DNA of 64,000 nucleotides from an uncultured Archangium sp. (GTDB lineage Bacteria > Myxococcota > Myxococcia > Myxococcales > Myxococcaceae), in the NCBI GenBank assembly GCA_903905455.1, contig CAIVGN010000017.1, forward strand, positions 55,250-119,249, in the 5' to 3' direction. A program made the translations under genes and the position numbers. How positions within the stretch are numbered: the stretch's first letter is position 1; every line of letters starts with the position of its first letter. Under the pieces are notes generated by a model that worked only from the letters and a program-made list of their open reading frames with translations, made no database searches and was not told the origin of the DNA. This document shows positions 16,418 to 22,941 of the stretch, in pieces.

Positions 16418-17014
16418 GTGACCTCCCCGATGCTTCGCTCAGTCCCTCCCAACGAGTCCCTGGTGGACCGGGCCGTTCGCGGTGACACGGCGGCGACCGG
16501 GCAGCTCCTCAAGCAGTTGGCGCCGTCGATGATCCGCGCGGCGCGGTCGCTCATGGGCGCCACCCACCTCGACGTCGACGACGTGGTGCAGCAGTCGCTC
16601 ATCGGCCTGGTGCAGTCGCTGCCGGCCTTCCGTGGGGAATGCTCCATCGCCCACTTCGCCTCGCGTATCGTCACCCGCACCGCGCTCGCCGCCCGCCGCC
16701 GCGGCGCCTTGAGGACCGAGCGTCATGACGACTCCATCGACCCCGACATGTTCGCCGTGGACGCGTCGCAGGGTGAGGCCTACGAGGCCGAGCGCCGCCG
16801 CCAGTCGGTGCGCGCGCTGATGGAGAAGTTGCCCGAAGAGCAGGCCGAGACGCTGGCCATGCGCGTGGTGCTCGGGTTCTCGCTCGAAGAGGTGGCCGAG
16901 GCCACCGGCGTTCCCCTCAACACCGTGCGCAGCCGCGTGCGGCTGGCCAAGACCGCGCTCAAGAAGCGCATTGAAGCCGACCCCCAACTCGCTGCCGCCC
17001 TGGAGGTGGAGTGA
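16418..17014 (+). CDS. ECF-type RNA polymerase sigma factor
   Basis: A 198-residue sigma-70-family ECF factor. Region 2 (about 40-95) contains DVDDVVQQSLIGLVQSLPAF and the recognition segment HFASRIVTRTALAARRR. Region 4 (about 130-185) contains LPEEQAETLAMRVVLGFSLE, then EEVAEATGVPLNTVRSRVRL, a helix-turn-helix for -35 recognition. The GTG start is supported by the duplicate at 14965, which has ATG at the same point. The downstream gene, overlapping at TGATG, is a probable anti-sigma factor, so the pair forms a signal-responsive switch for envelope genes. The target regulon is unknown. Confidence 0.9.
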   Translation: MTSPMLRSVPPNESLVDRAVRGDTAATGQLLKQLAPSMIRAARSLMGATHLDVDDVVQQSLIGLVQSLPAFRGECSIAHFASRIVTRTALAARRRGALRTERHDDSIDPDMFAVDASQGEAYEAERRRQSVRALMEKLPEEQAETLAMRVVLGFSLEEVAEATGVPLNTVRSRVRLAKTALKKRIEADPQLAAALEVE

Positions 17015-17976
17015 TGGATTCGCTCGATCTTCACCCTGAAGAGCTGTTCGACAAGGCGCAGCGCGGCGAGGCCTCGCCGGGCGACCTGGCTCGCATCGAC
17101 GCCCACCTCGCCTCGTGTGCCACCTGCCGCTTCGAGCGCATGGTGCGCGCCGACTTCGACGCCGTCAGCGCCTTGCCCGTGGACGTCGACGACCTCGTGG
17201 CCCGCGCGCTGTCCGGCGCTGCCCAGGCCGCGCCCGTCGAAGGCCCCGCGCGCCATGGCCGCCTGGCGCCCCTGCTCGTCGCCGCCGTGGCGATGATGGG
17301 CTTCGCCTCGTTCGCCGCCGTCGCCCAGTTCACCGGCGTGCTCCCGCGGCTCATCACCCAGTTGAGCGGCACGCCTGCGCCCCAGCCCGCGCCCACGCCG
17401 ATGCCGCCGCGGAGTGCGCCCCCGAAGGTCGAGGCGCCGACGCAGGTGCTCGAAGAGGCGCTCGTCGACGAGGCGCTGCCGCCCGAGCCCGTCGTTGCCG
17501 TGGCGCCGCGGCCGGTCGTGCGCGTGGCGCCTTCGCCGGCCCGCGACGTGGCCGTCGAGCCGACCGCGGAGATCCCTCCCGCGCCGGTCGTCGCCCCCGA
17601 GCCCGACGCGTTGACCCTCTTCTCTCGTGCCCAGCGCGCCCGCGTGCAGGGCGACACCGGCGGGGCGATTCGTGACTTCCGCCTCGTGGTGGCCCGCTTC
17701 CCCGGCGCGCCCGAGGCCTCGCTCTCGCACGCGGAGATCGGCCGCCTGCTGCTCGACCGCGGTGAAGCGGCCTCGGCCCTCGAGTCCTTCGAGGCGTACT
17801 TGGGCTCCGGTGACCAGGTGCTCCGCGAAGACGTGCAGGGGGCCCGCGCCATGTCGCTGCAGGTGCTCAAGCGCACGGACGACGAGCGCTCGGCGTGGGA
17901 GGCTGTGCTCCGTGATTACCCGAACGGCGTCTACGCCCCGCGCGCGCGCAATCGCCTGGAGTCGCTCACCCCCTGA
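17014..17976 (+). CDS. Probable anti-sigma factor with repeat tail
   Basis: A 320-residue protein. Residues 1-45 resemble a zinc-finger anti-sigma domain (IDAHLASCATCRFERMV, with a His and two Cys). One membrane segment follows at about 88-110 (LAPLLVAAVAMMGFASFAAVAQF), then a Pro-rich linker, and a C-terminal region (about 200-320) with TPR-like helices (FSRAQRARVQGDTGGAIRDF). The cytoplasmic N-terminus would hold the sigma factor while the periplasmic tail senses or binds partners. ATG at 17014 is chosen because a GGAGGTGGA Shine-Dalgarno sits at 17002-17010; a GTG 3 bases earlier is too close. Confidence 0.8.
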   Translation: MDSLDLHPEELFDKAQRGEASPGDLARIDAHLASCATCRFERMVRADFDAVSALPVDVDDLVARALSGAAQAAPVEGPARHGRLAPLLVAAVAMMGFASFAAVAQFTGVLPRLITQLSGTPAPQPAPTPMPPRSAPPKVEAPTQVLEEALVDEALPPEPVVAVAPRPVVRVAPSPARDVAVEPTAEIPPAPVVAPEPDALTLFSRAQRARVQGDTGGAIRDFRLVVARFPGAPEASLSHAEIGRLLLDRGEAASALESFEAYLGSGDQVLREDVQGARAMSLQVLKRTDDERSAWEAVLRDYPNGVYAPRARNRLESLTP

Positions 17977-17977
17977 C

Positions 17978-18991
17978 GTGAGACTCCGGCTCCCGCTGCT
18001 GCTGGTGCTGCTCGTCGGCCTGCCCGGGGCCGCGGCGGAGCCCTCGAAGTTGGTGCAGCTCGAGGCGGTGGGTACGGCGTCCGACGTCGACGCCCTCCAG
18101 CTCTCGCTCGAAGACTGGCTGCGCCCGCTGCAGCTGGAGCTGCGCAGGGTGCCTTCGCTGCGGCCAGTGGACGAGGCCCCCTCGTTCGCCCGCGTGCGCG
18201 TGGTGTGGACCGACGAGGCGTGCGTGGTGGAGGTCTTCCGCGGCACCGGTGAGCTGATGCGCAAGAAGTCGCTGCCTCGCGGGGGGCCTGCGCTGCTCGT
18301 CTCCGAATCGGCCGCGCTCATCGCCCACGCGGGGGTGCAGGAACTGTCCATCGAAGAGGCGAAGCGCCAGCCGCTGCCCACGCCGCCGGTCGTCGCGGCC
18401 GAGGTGAAGCAGCCCGAGCCCGAGGCGCCCAGCTCGCCCGTCGACGTGAGCCTCGCCGCCTACGTGCAGGGCCGCTCGTACGATCGAAAGGCGCCCTTCG
18501 TCTTCGGCGGCGGCGCAGAGTTGCGTGTCGGCGCGGCGCGCGGCACCTGGAGGCCCTCGGCGTCGCTGCTGGTGAGCTACCAGGGCCCGGTCTCGCGCAG
18601 CTCCGAGTTGGTGCGCGTGCAGGTGCAGGCCGTGAGCTTTCGCTTGTTGCCTTCCCTCAAGCGCGAGCTGGGCCCCTTCGAGTTGCAAGCGGGAGCGGGT
18701 GGTGGGCTCGACGTGCTCATCGCCGCCAGCGACTCGACGCGCGTGCCCGAGCAGTTCGTCCAGAGCCGCACCGACGCGGCGCCCTTCCTCAGCGCGGCAC
18801 TCGGGGTGATGTGGCGGCCGTCGCCTTCGAGCGGCGTGTTCCTGCGGGGGCTGGTGGACTTCGATCCGGCCCGGCGCCGCTACCTGACGACGGTCGCCGG
18901 TCAGTCGCAGACGGTGCTCGAGCCCTGGGGCGTGCGGCCCTCGGTGCAGCTGGGCTTCTCGTTCGACCTCGTTTCCGGGAGGACTCCATGA
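17978..18991 (+). CDS. Exported envelope protein, beta-strand-rich C-terminus
   Basis: A 337-residue protein with a signal peptide (LPLLLVLLVGLPGAAA), an N-terminal soluble domain to about 135 and a Pro-rich linker. A strand-rich region with alternating hydrophobic residues (about 150-335) ends RPSVQLGFSFDLVSG, as in small outer-membrane barrels. The start is a GTG one base after the preceding stop, and its own stop overlaps the next ATG. I do not recognise the family. Position between the sigma/anti-sigma pair and two lipoproteins suggests part of the same envelope regulon. Confidence 0.65.
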   Translation: MRLRLPLLLVLLVGLPGAAAEPSKLVQLEAVGTASDVDALQLSLEDWLRPLQLELRRVPSLRPVDEAPSFARVRVVWTDEACVVEVFRGTGELMRKKSLPRGGPALLVSESAALIAHAGVQELSIEEAKRQPLPTPPVVAAEVKQPEPEAPSSPVDVSLAAYVQGRSYDRKAPFVFGGGAELRVGAARGTWRPSASLLVSYQGPVSRSSELVRVQVQAVSFRLLPSLKRELGPFELQAGAGGGLDVLIAASDSTRVPEQFVQSRTDAAPFLSAALGVMWRPSPSSGVFLRGLVDFDPARRRYLTTVAGQSQTVLEPWGVRPSVQLGFSFDLVSGRTP

Positions 18992-19545
18992 GGTGGCTGG
19001 TGCCTGCGCTGTGCCTGGTCGCCGCCTGCGGCCCGGTGGACCTGGTGGTGGTCGACGTGCCCGACGCCGGCGATCTCCCCTCGCAGATGGGCGCGGCGTG
19101 CTCGGACAACGACGGCTGTCTCGCGGGCCAGTTCTGCTCGAAGGCCTCGTGCAGCGAAACCGTGGGCACCTGCGTGCCGCGCCCGCCGGTGGTCGCGACC
19201 TGCAGTGACGACTTCCGCCCCGAGTGTGATTGTGACGGCGTGCAGTACTTCAACGATTGTTACCGGCGCTACGCCGGGGCGGCCGCCAACCAGGCCCGCG
19301 GCTTCTGCGCCCCGCTGCTGTGCGACGCGAATACGCCGTGCCCCGACGGCGCGTCGTGCGCGCAGGTCATTCGCCCCAACGAGTGTGGCCGCGCGGTGTC
19401 GGGCATGTGCTGGGTCGTGCCGTCTACGAGCTGCATGACCATGGAGCACTTCTTCGCCTGCGGAAACGCCACGCAGTGTCTCGATTTCTGCTCGGCCGTG
19501 CGCGCGGGGACCCCGATGGCGAGGTTCCCCGGCCCCTGCTTGTGA
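18988..19545 (+). CDS. Cys-rich lipoprotein with Kazal-like segment
   Basis: A 185-residue lipoprotein (lipobox VAAC, Cys14) with about 18 cysteines. The stretch CDCDGVQYFNDCYRRYAGA near residue 80 resembles the core of a Kazal-type protease inhibitor (C-x-CDGx-x-Y-x-N-x-C). Flanking Cys-rich segments (CSDNDGCLAGQFCSKASC and others) are typical of myxobacterial surface proteins. It may inhibit serine proteases or simply be a disulfide-stabilised surface protein. The ATG lies in the previous stop. Confidence 0.7.
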   Translation: MRWLVPALCLVAACGPVDLVVVDVPDAGDLPSQMGAACSDNDGCLAGQFCSKASCSETVGTCVPRPPVVATCSDDFRPECDCDGVQYFNDCYRRYAGAAANQARGFCAPLLCDANTPCPDGASCAQVIRPNECGRAVSGMCWVVPSTSCMTMEHFFACGNATQCLDFCSAVRAGTPMARFPGPCL

Positions 19546-19571
19546 TCGTTTTAATTCGCCGCCCAACACCA

Positions 19572-19608
19572 GCTCCTTTGAGAGGGACGGACTCTCAACC
19601 CAAGGAGC
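19572..19608 (+). promoter_or_regulatory. Hairpin that sequesters the ribosome binding site
   Basis: GCTCCT (19572-19577) pairs with AGGAGC (19603-19608), and TTGAGAG (19578-19584) pairs with CTCTCAA (19592-19598) around a GGACGGA loop, leaving a CCCA bulge. AAGGAG is the strong Shine-Dalgarno of the ATG at 19615, so the folded form should block translation. What would open it (protein, temperature, ligand) is unknown. Confidence 0.55.
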
Positions 19609-19614
19609 AACACC

Positions 19615-20286
19615 ATGAATCAGAGACGGATGTACCTGGCTGCGGCGTGCGTGTTGGTGACGGCCTGTGGTGTGGATACGAGCACCAACGTCAGTTCGAC
19701 GGCCGCGGCCCTCGAGGTTGCGCAGTGTGACTTCGGCAGCTTCGACGCGGCGGCCGCGGCGTGCCGGACCACCTTCGAAGCGTGCATCGCGGTCGACGGG
19801 GCTGACGTGGCGGCGTGTCGCACGGCGCTGCACGAGTGCCTGCCTCCGCCTCCGGATCGCGCAGGGCACATGGATGGTGATGGGGGTTCGTGTCGCGGCC
19901 ACGGTGATGCCGACGGCGGCATGCGTGGCCCGCCTCCCGGTGGTGGCATGGGTGGTCCCCGGGGTCCCCGCCCGGATGGTGACGGCGGCGTCCGTGGCCC
20001 GCACCAGGGCCGTGGACCGCACCCGGACCCCGCGGCCATCCAGGCCTGCCGTGAGGCGCTGAACGCGTGCGTCGCCGCTGATGCCACGGACACCACGTGC
20101 GAGACCACCGAGCGCAGTTGTGTGCGTGCGGCCTTCGACGCGGCCTTCCAGGCGGCGTGCGATGAGGCGACCGTGCGGTGCGCGAACGACACCTCGGAGC
20201 CGTGCACGCGGATCCTGGCCCGGTGCGCGGCTGGCGTGGGTGGCACGAATGGCACCTGCGCGGTGGAGGTCGCTGACGCTGGGTGA
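19615..20286 (+). CDS. Lipoprotein with His/Asp/Gly-rich centre
   Basis: A 223-residue lipoprotein (lipobox VTAC, Cys18). Two Cys-containing helical halves (FDAAAAACRTTFEACIAVDG and a related IQACREALNACVAADATD) flank a low-complexity middle rich in Gly, Pro, Asp, His and Arg (HMDGDGG, GHGDADGGMRGPPPGGGMGG). The paired halves look like an internal duplication. The centre could bind metal, but that is speculation. Family unknown. The start follows AAGGAG at good spacing, itself held in a hairpin. Confidence 0.75.
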   Translation: MNQRRMYLAAACVLVTACGVDTSTNVSSTAAALEVAQCDFGSFDAAAAACRTTFEACIAVDGADVAACRTALHECLPPPPDRAGHMDGDGGSCRGHGDADGGMRGPPPGGGMGGPRGPRPDGDGGVRGPHQGRGPHPDPAAIQACREALNACVAADATDTTCETTERSCVRAAFDAAFQAACDEATVRCANDTSEPCTRILARCAAGVGGTNGTCAVEVADAG

Positions 20287-20336
20287 GTGAAGCGGAGATG
20301 TCGGGCGAGGGTGCCTGGCTCGGCCCCTCACCCCGA

Positions 20337-20364
20337 CCCTCTCCCCGCTCGCGCAGGGAGAGGG
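20337..20364. terminator. Bidirectional hairpin between convergent genes
   Basis: CCCTCTCCC and GGGAGAGGG form a perfect 9-base stem with a 10-base loop between the lipoprotein gene on + and the gene ending at 20369 on -. The surrounding CCCCTCACCCCGACCCTCTC wording resembles short dispersed repeats seen in many high-GC genomes, so it may be a REP-type element serving as terminator. Confidence 0.5.
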
Positions 20365-20368
20365 AGCT

Positions 20369-20842
20369 TTAGCGTTCGAACACCGCCCACGAGAAGCCCG
20401 CGGACAGCCCGATGAGCGTGGAGAGGTTGCTCGCCTGGCCGGGCACGAAGGTCCCGTGCAGGGCGATGGTGATGACCCCCTTGTCCGACGGACCCACGCG
20501 CAGCCGCGCACCCAGCTCGAGCCCCAACCCCAGGAACAGGTCGACCGGCCCGCGGGCCCACGGCGGCTGGTACTGCACCAGGCGCACGCGGCCTCCCACG
20601 AAGAAGGCGCGATCGAGCACGTGGTACGCCCCGCCCACGCTGTACGACTGCAGCTGCACCGACGGCTCCCAGGCCACGTCGACGTCGAAGCGCGGCTTGC
20701 CCTGCTTGAAGAAGGTGCCGGTGGAGGTGATCCCCAGCAGGTACGGGAACCCCACCTGTCCACCGACGTGCAACCGGAACTCAGGGGTGGGCTCGGTGGC
20801 CGGCGCGGCGGCGAGCAAGAGCATCAAGGGCAGGGCGATCAC
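20369..20842 (-). CDS. Exported small beta-barrel-like protein
   Basis: A 157-residue protein with a signal peptide (IALPLMLLLAAAPA) and a strand-rich body (LHVGGQVGFPYLLG, FFVGGRVRLVQYQPP, LFLGLGLELGARLRVG) ending FSWAVFER, suggesting a small outer-membrane barrel or porin-like fold. The GTG start overlaps the stop of the upstream hydrolase gene by 4 bases, so the two are co-transcribed. Family not recognised. Confidence 0.65.
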   Translation of the reverse strand: MIALPLMLLLAAAPATEPTPEFRLHVGGQVGFPYLLGITSTGTFFKQGKPRFDVDVAWEPSVQLQSYSVGGAYHVLDRAFFVGGRVRLVQYQPPWARGPVDLFLGLGLELGARLRVGPSDKGVITIALHGTFVPGQASNLSTLIGLSAGFSWAVFER

Positions 20843-21915
20843 GGCGTCACCTGCGCGTCGAAGAACTTCACCACCCGGCTCAACGTGAGGTTCCGCAGTT
20901 CGTCACGTTCCTGGAGGATCTCGTGCTTCGCGCCCTCGACGCGGCTCAAGGTGCAGCGCGGCGCGTCGGCGCAGTACTTCTCCTGGCCGCCCGGCTTGAC
21001 GATGGTGTCTGCGCCCGCCTGGAACAGCAGCGTGGGCGTCGACGAGAACTTCCCCAGCCCTTGCGCGCGGCTCGAGGCGACCAGCGCCTGGCACAACCAC
21101 CGCCACGTGGTGCCGCCCAGCCTGATGCGCTCGTCGTCGTGGAGTTGCTGCACCTTCCACGTCCACCGCGGCAGGGAGTTGGTCACCGTGTTCTTCGGGA
21201 AGTCGGTCTCTTCGGCGTACGGCCCCGCACCCAGCGTGTAGCCGCTGCCGTCGCTCGCGTCGCAGATGCCCGCGGCGATGGAGGCGGCGACCGGCGCGGG
21301 GAACCCACCGAGCTCGATCTCCAGCATCGGCGAGGTCATCGCCAGGGCCGCCACGTCGTCGGGGTGCTCGTCGACCAGCAGCACCGCCACCGCGCCGCCC
21401 AGCGAGTGCGCGAGGAGGAACACCCTGGGCTGCTCGGGCTTGACCACGGTGGTGATGAAGCGGTGCGTGTCGGCCACGTAGTCGTCGAACCAGGCCACGT
21501 AGCCCTTGTCGGGGTCGGCCAGCATGCGGCCCGCTTCCCCCTGCCCGCGCAGCGTCAGCGCGTACGTCGAGTACCCCTGGGCCACGAGATCGCGCGCGAC
21601 CTCGGCGAACTTGATGATCGCCTCGGTGCGACCGGGCACCAGCACCACCGCCGCCTTCGGGTTCACCGCGCGGTGCACGCGGTAGGCGATGGTCACCCCG
21701 TCCACGCCCTCGAAGGAGCCCTCCGCGCCGCTGTTCCAGAAGTCGCGCAGCACGCCGCCTTCGCCCCACTGGGCGAGCAGGTTGGCCTCGGGGTTGAATG
21801 CCTCGGGCGAGGGGGTGGGGTGGGCCTCGAAGTCGAAGGGCGGCTGCTTCGAGAGCGGGGGCGCGGGGCGGCAGGCGGACAACAGCACGGCGGCGACGAG
21901 CAGGGGACGGTGCAT
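20839..21915 (-). CDS. Lipoprotein alpha/beta hydrolase (lysophospholipase-like)
   Basis: A 358-residue lipoprotein (lipobox LSAC, Cys15) with a serine hydrolase fold of the S33/lysophospholipase type: VVLVPGRTEAIIKF, GYSTYALTLRGQGEAGR, nucleophile elbow AHSLGG (Ser171), acid FQAGADTIVKPG and late catalytic His in EGAKHEILQE. The order matches monoglyceride lipase/lysophospholipase L2 (PldB) enzymes, which deacylate glycerolipids. Being lipid-anchored in the envelope fits a membrane-lipid substrate. It is coupled to the small barrel gene downstream. Confidence 0.85.
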   Translation of the reverse strand: MHRPLLVAAVLLSACRPAPPLSKQPPFDFEAHPTPSPEAFNPEANLLAQWGEGGVLRDFWNSGAEGSFEGVDGVTIAYRVHRAVNPKAAVVLVPGRTEAIIKFAEVARDLVAQGYSTYALTLRGQGEAGRMLADPDKGYVAWFDDYVADTHRFITTVVKPEQPRVFLLAHSLGGAVAVLLVDEHPDDVAALAMTSPMLEIELGGFPAPVAASIAAGICDASDGSGYTLGAGPYAEETDFPKNTVTNSLPRWTWKVQQLHDDERIRLGGTTWRWLCQALVASSRAQGLGKFSSTPTLLFQAGADTIVKPGGQEKYCADAPRCTLSRVEGAKHEILQERDELRNLTLSRVVKFFDAQVTP

Positions 21916-22015
21916 GAGGTGGGTCGCCTAGCACGGTTGGCGGGGTGCGCTCGACCGGCGCCGGACCTGTGGTAGGGCCGCCCCTTCGGGCGCCTCGCCC
22001 GCGGAGACGTGACCC

Positions 22016-22933
22016 ATGACGTCGTGGCATTTTTTCGCAGTGTGCTGGCTCGTCGTCGCTGCCCCGGTGAGGGCCGAGGAGCCGGCGAAGCCGGTCCTGG
22101 TGGTGCCGCTCACCAGCGGCCCCGGCGTGGCGGCCGACGTCGCCGAGCTGATCACCGACACCCTCACCGCCGACATCCAGCGCGAGACCGGGCGCCCGAT
22201 CCTCACCCAGAAGGACGTGTCGACGATGCTGGGCCTCGAGCGGCAGCGCGCGCTGGTGGGCTGCTCCGACAACAACCAGTGCCTCATGGAGATCGCCGGG
22301 GCCCTGAGCGCCCCGGAGCTGGTGCACGGGAGCCTCGGACGCCTGGGTGACACCTGGGTGCTGAACCTGGCCCTCGTCGACGCCCGGTCCGGCAAGGTGA
22401 CGCAGCGCTACTCGTCGCGCAGCGAGGCGCAGAGCGCGGCCGTGTTCCTCGAGGAGTGCCCCGCCGCCGTCCGCCAGCTCTTCTCGCTCGCGGGCGCGTC
22501 GTCGAGCAGCGTCAGCCGACGCAGCGTGCACCTGCTCTTCGTCACCCTGCGCGGCAACGTGGGCCTGCCCCCTCAGGACGTGTCCGCCACCACCTGGTTC
22601 GCCTCGGCGCTCGCGGGCCTGCAGTTCACCCCGGCGTGGTCGCTGGCCGTCGGCGGCCTCATCGTGCGCGGCGGTGGCGTGATGGTGCGCGGGGCCTTCG
22701 TGCCGTGGAACGCCGAGGGCCGCTTCAAGCCAGTGCTGGGCCTCGAGGTGCCGGTGCTCTTCGGGCCGAAGATCGGCGTGGGCATCGCGATCGCTCCCGG
22801 CTTCCAGGCGGACCTCACGTCCTGGCTGTCGCTGGGCGTCGACGTTCCCGTCACGTACTTCCCCACGGCCGAGCCGGGCACGCCCGCGCTCTACGTCTTC
22901 GGCGCGGCCACCGCGACCCTTCGCTTCCTGTGA
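22016..22933 (+). CDS. Exported protein with CsgG/TolB-like N-terminal fold
   Basis: A 305-residue protein with a signal peptide (cleavage near VRA-EEP). Its first domain (about 25-165) has the pattern VLVVPLTSGPGV, LTQKDVSTMLGLER, CSDNNQCLMEIAGALSAPEL and GDTWVLNLALVDARSGKV, common in myxobacterial periplasmic proteins related to the CsgG/TolB N-terminal fold. The C-terminal half is strand-rich and ends ATATLRFL, as in an outer-membrane barrel. It probably acts at the outer membrane; partner unknown. It is followed 8 bases later by the propeller protein gene. Confidence 0.65.
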   Translation: MTSWHFFAVCWLVVAAPVRAEEPAKPVLVVPLTSGPGVAADVAELITDTLTADIQRETGRPILTQKDVSTMLGLERQRALVGCSDNNQCLMEIAGALSAPELVHGSLGRLGDTWVLNLALVDARSGKVTQRYSSRSEAQSAAVFLEECPAAVRQLFSLAGASSSSVSRRSVHLLFVTLRGNVGLPPQDVSATTWFASALAGLQFTPAWSLAVGGLIVRGGGVMVRGAFVPWNAEGRFKPVLGLEVPVLFGPKIGVGIAIAPGFQADLTSWLSLGVDVPVTYFPTAEPGTPALYVFGAATATLRFL

Positions 22934-22941
22934 GAGACCCC

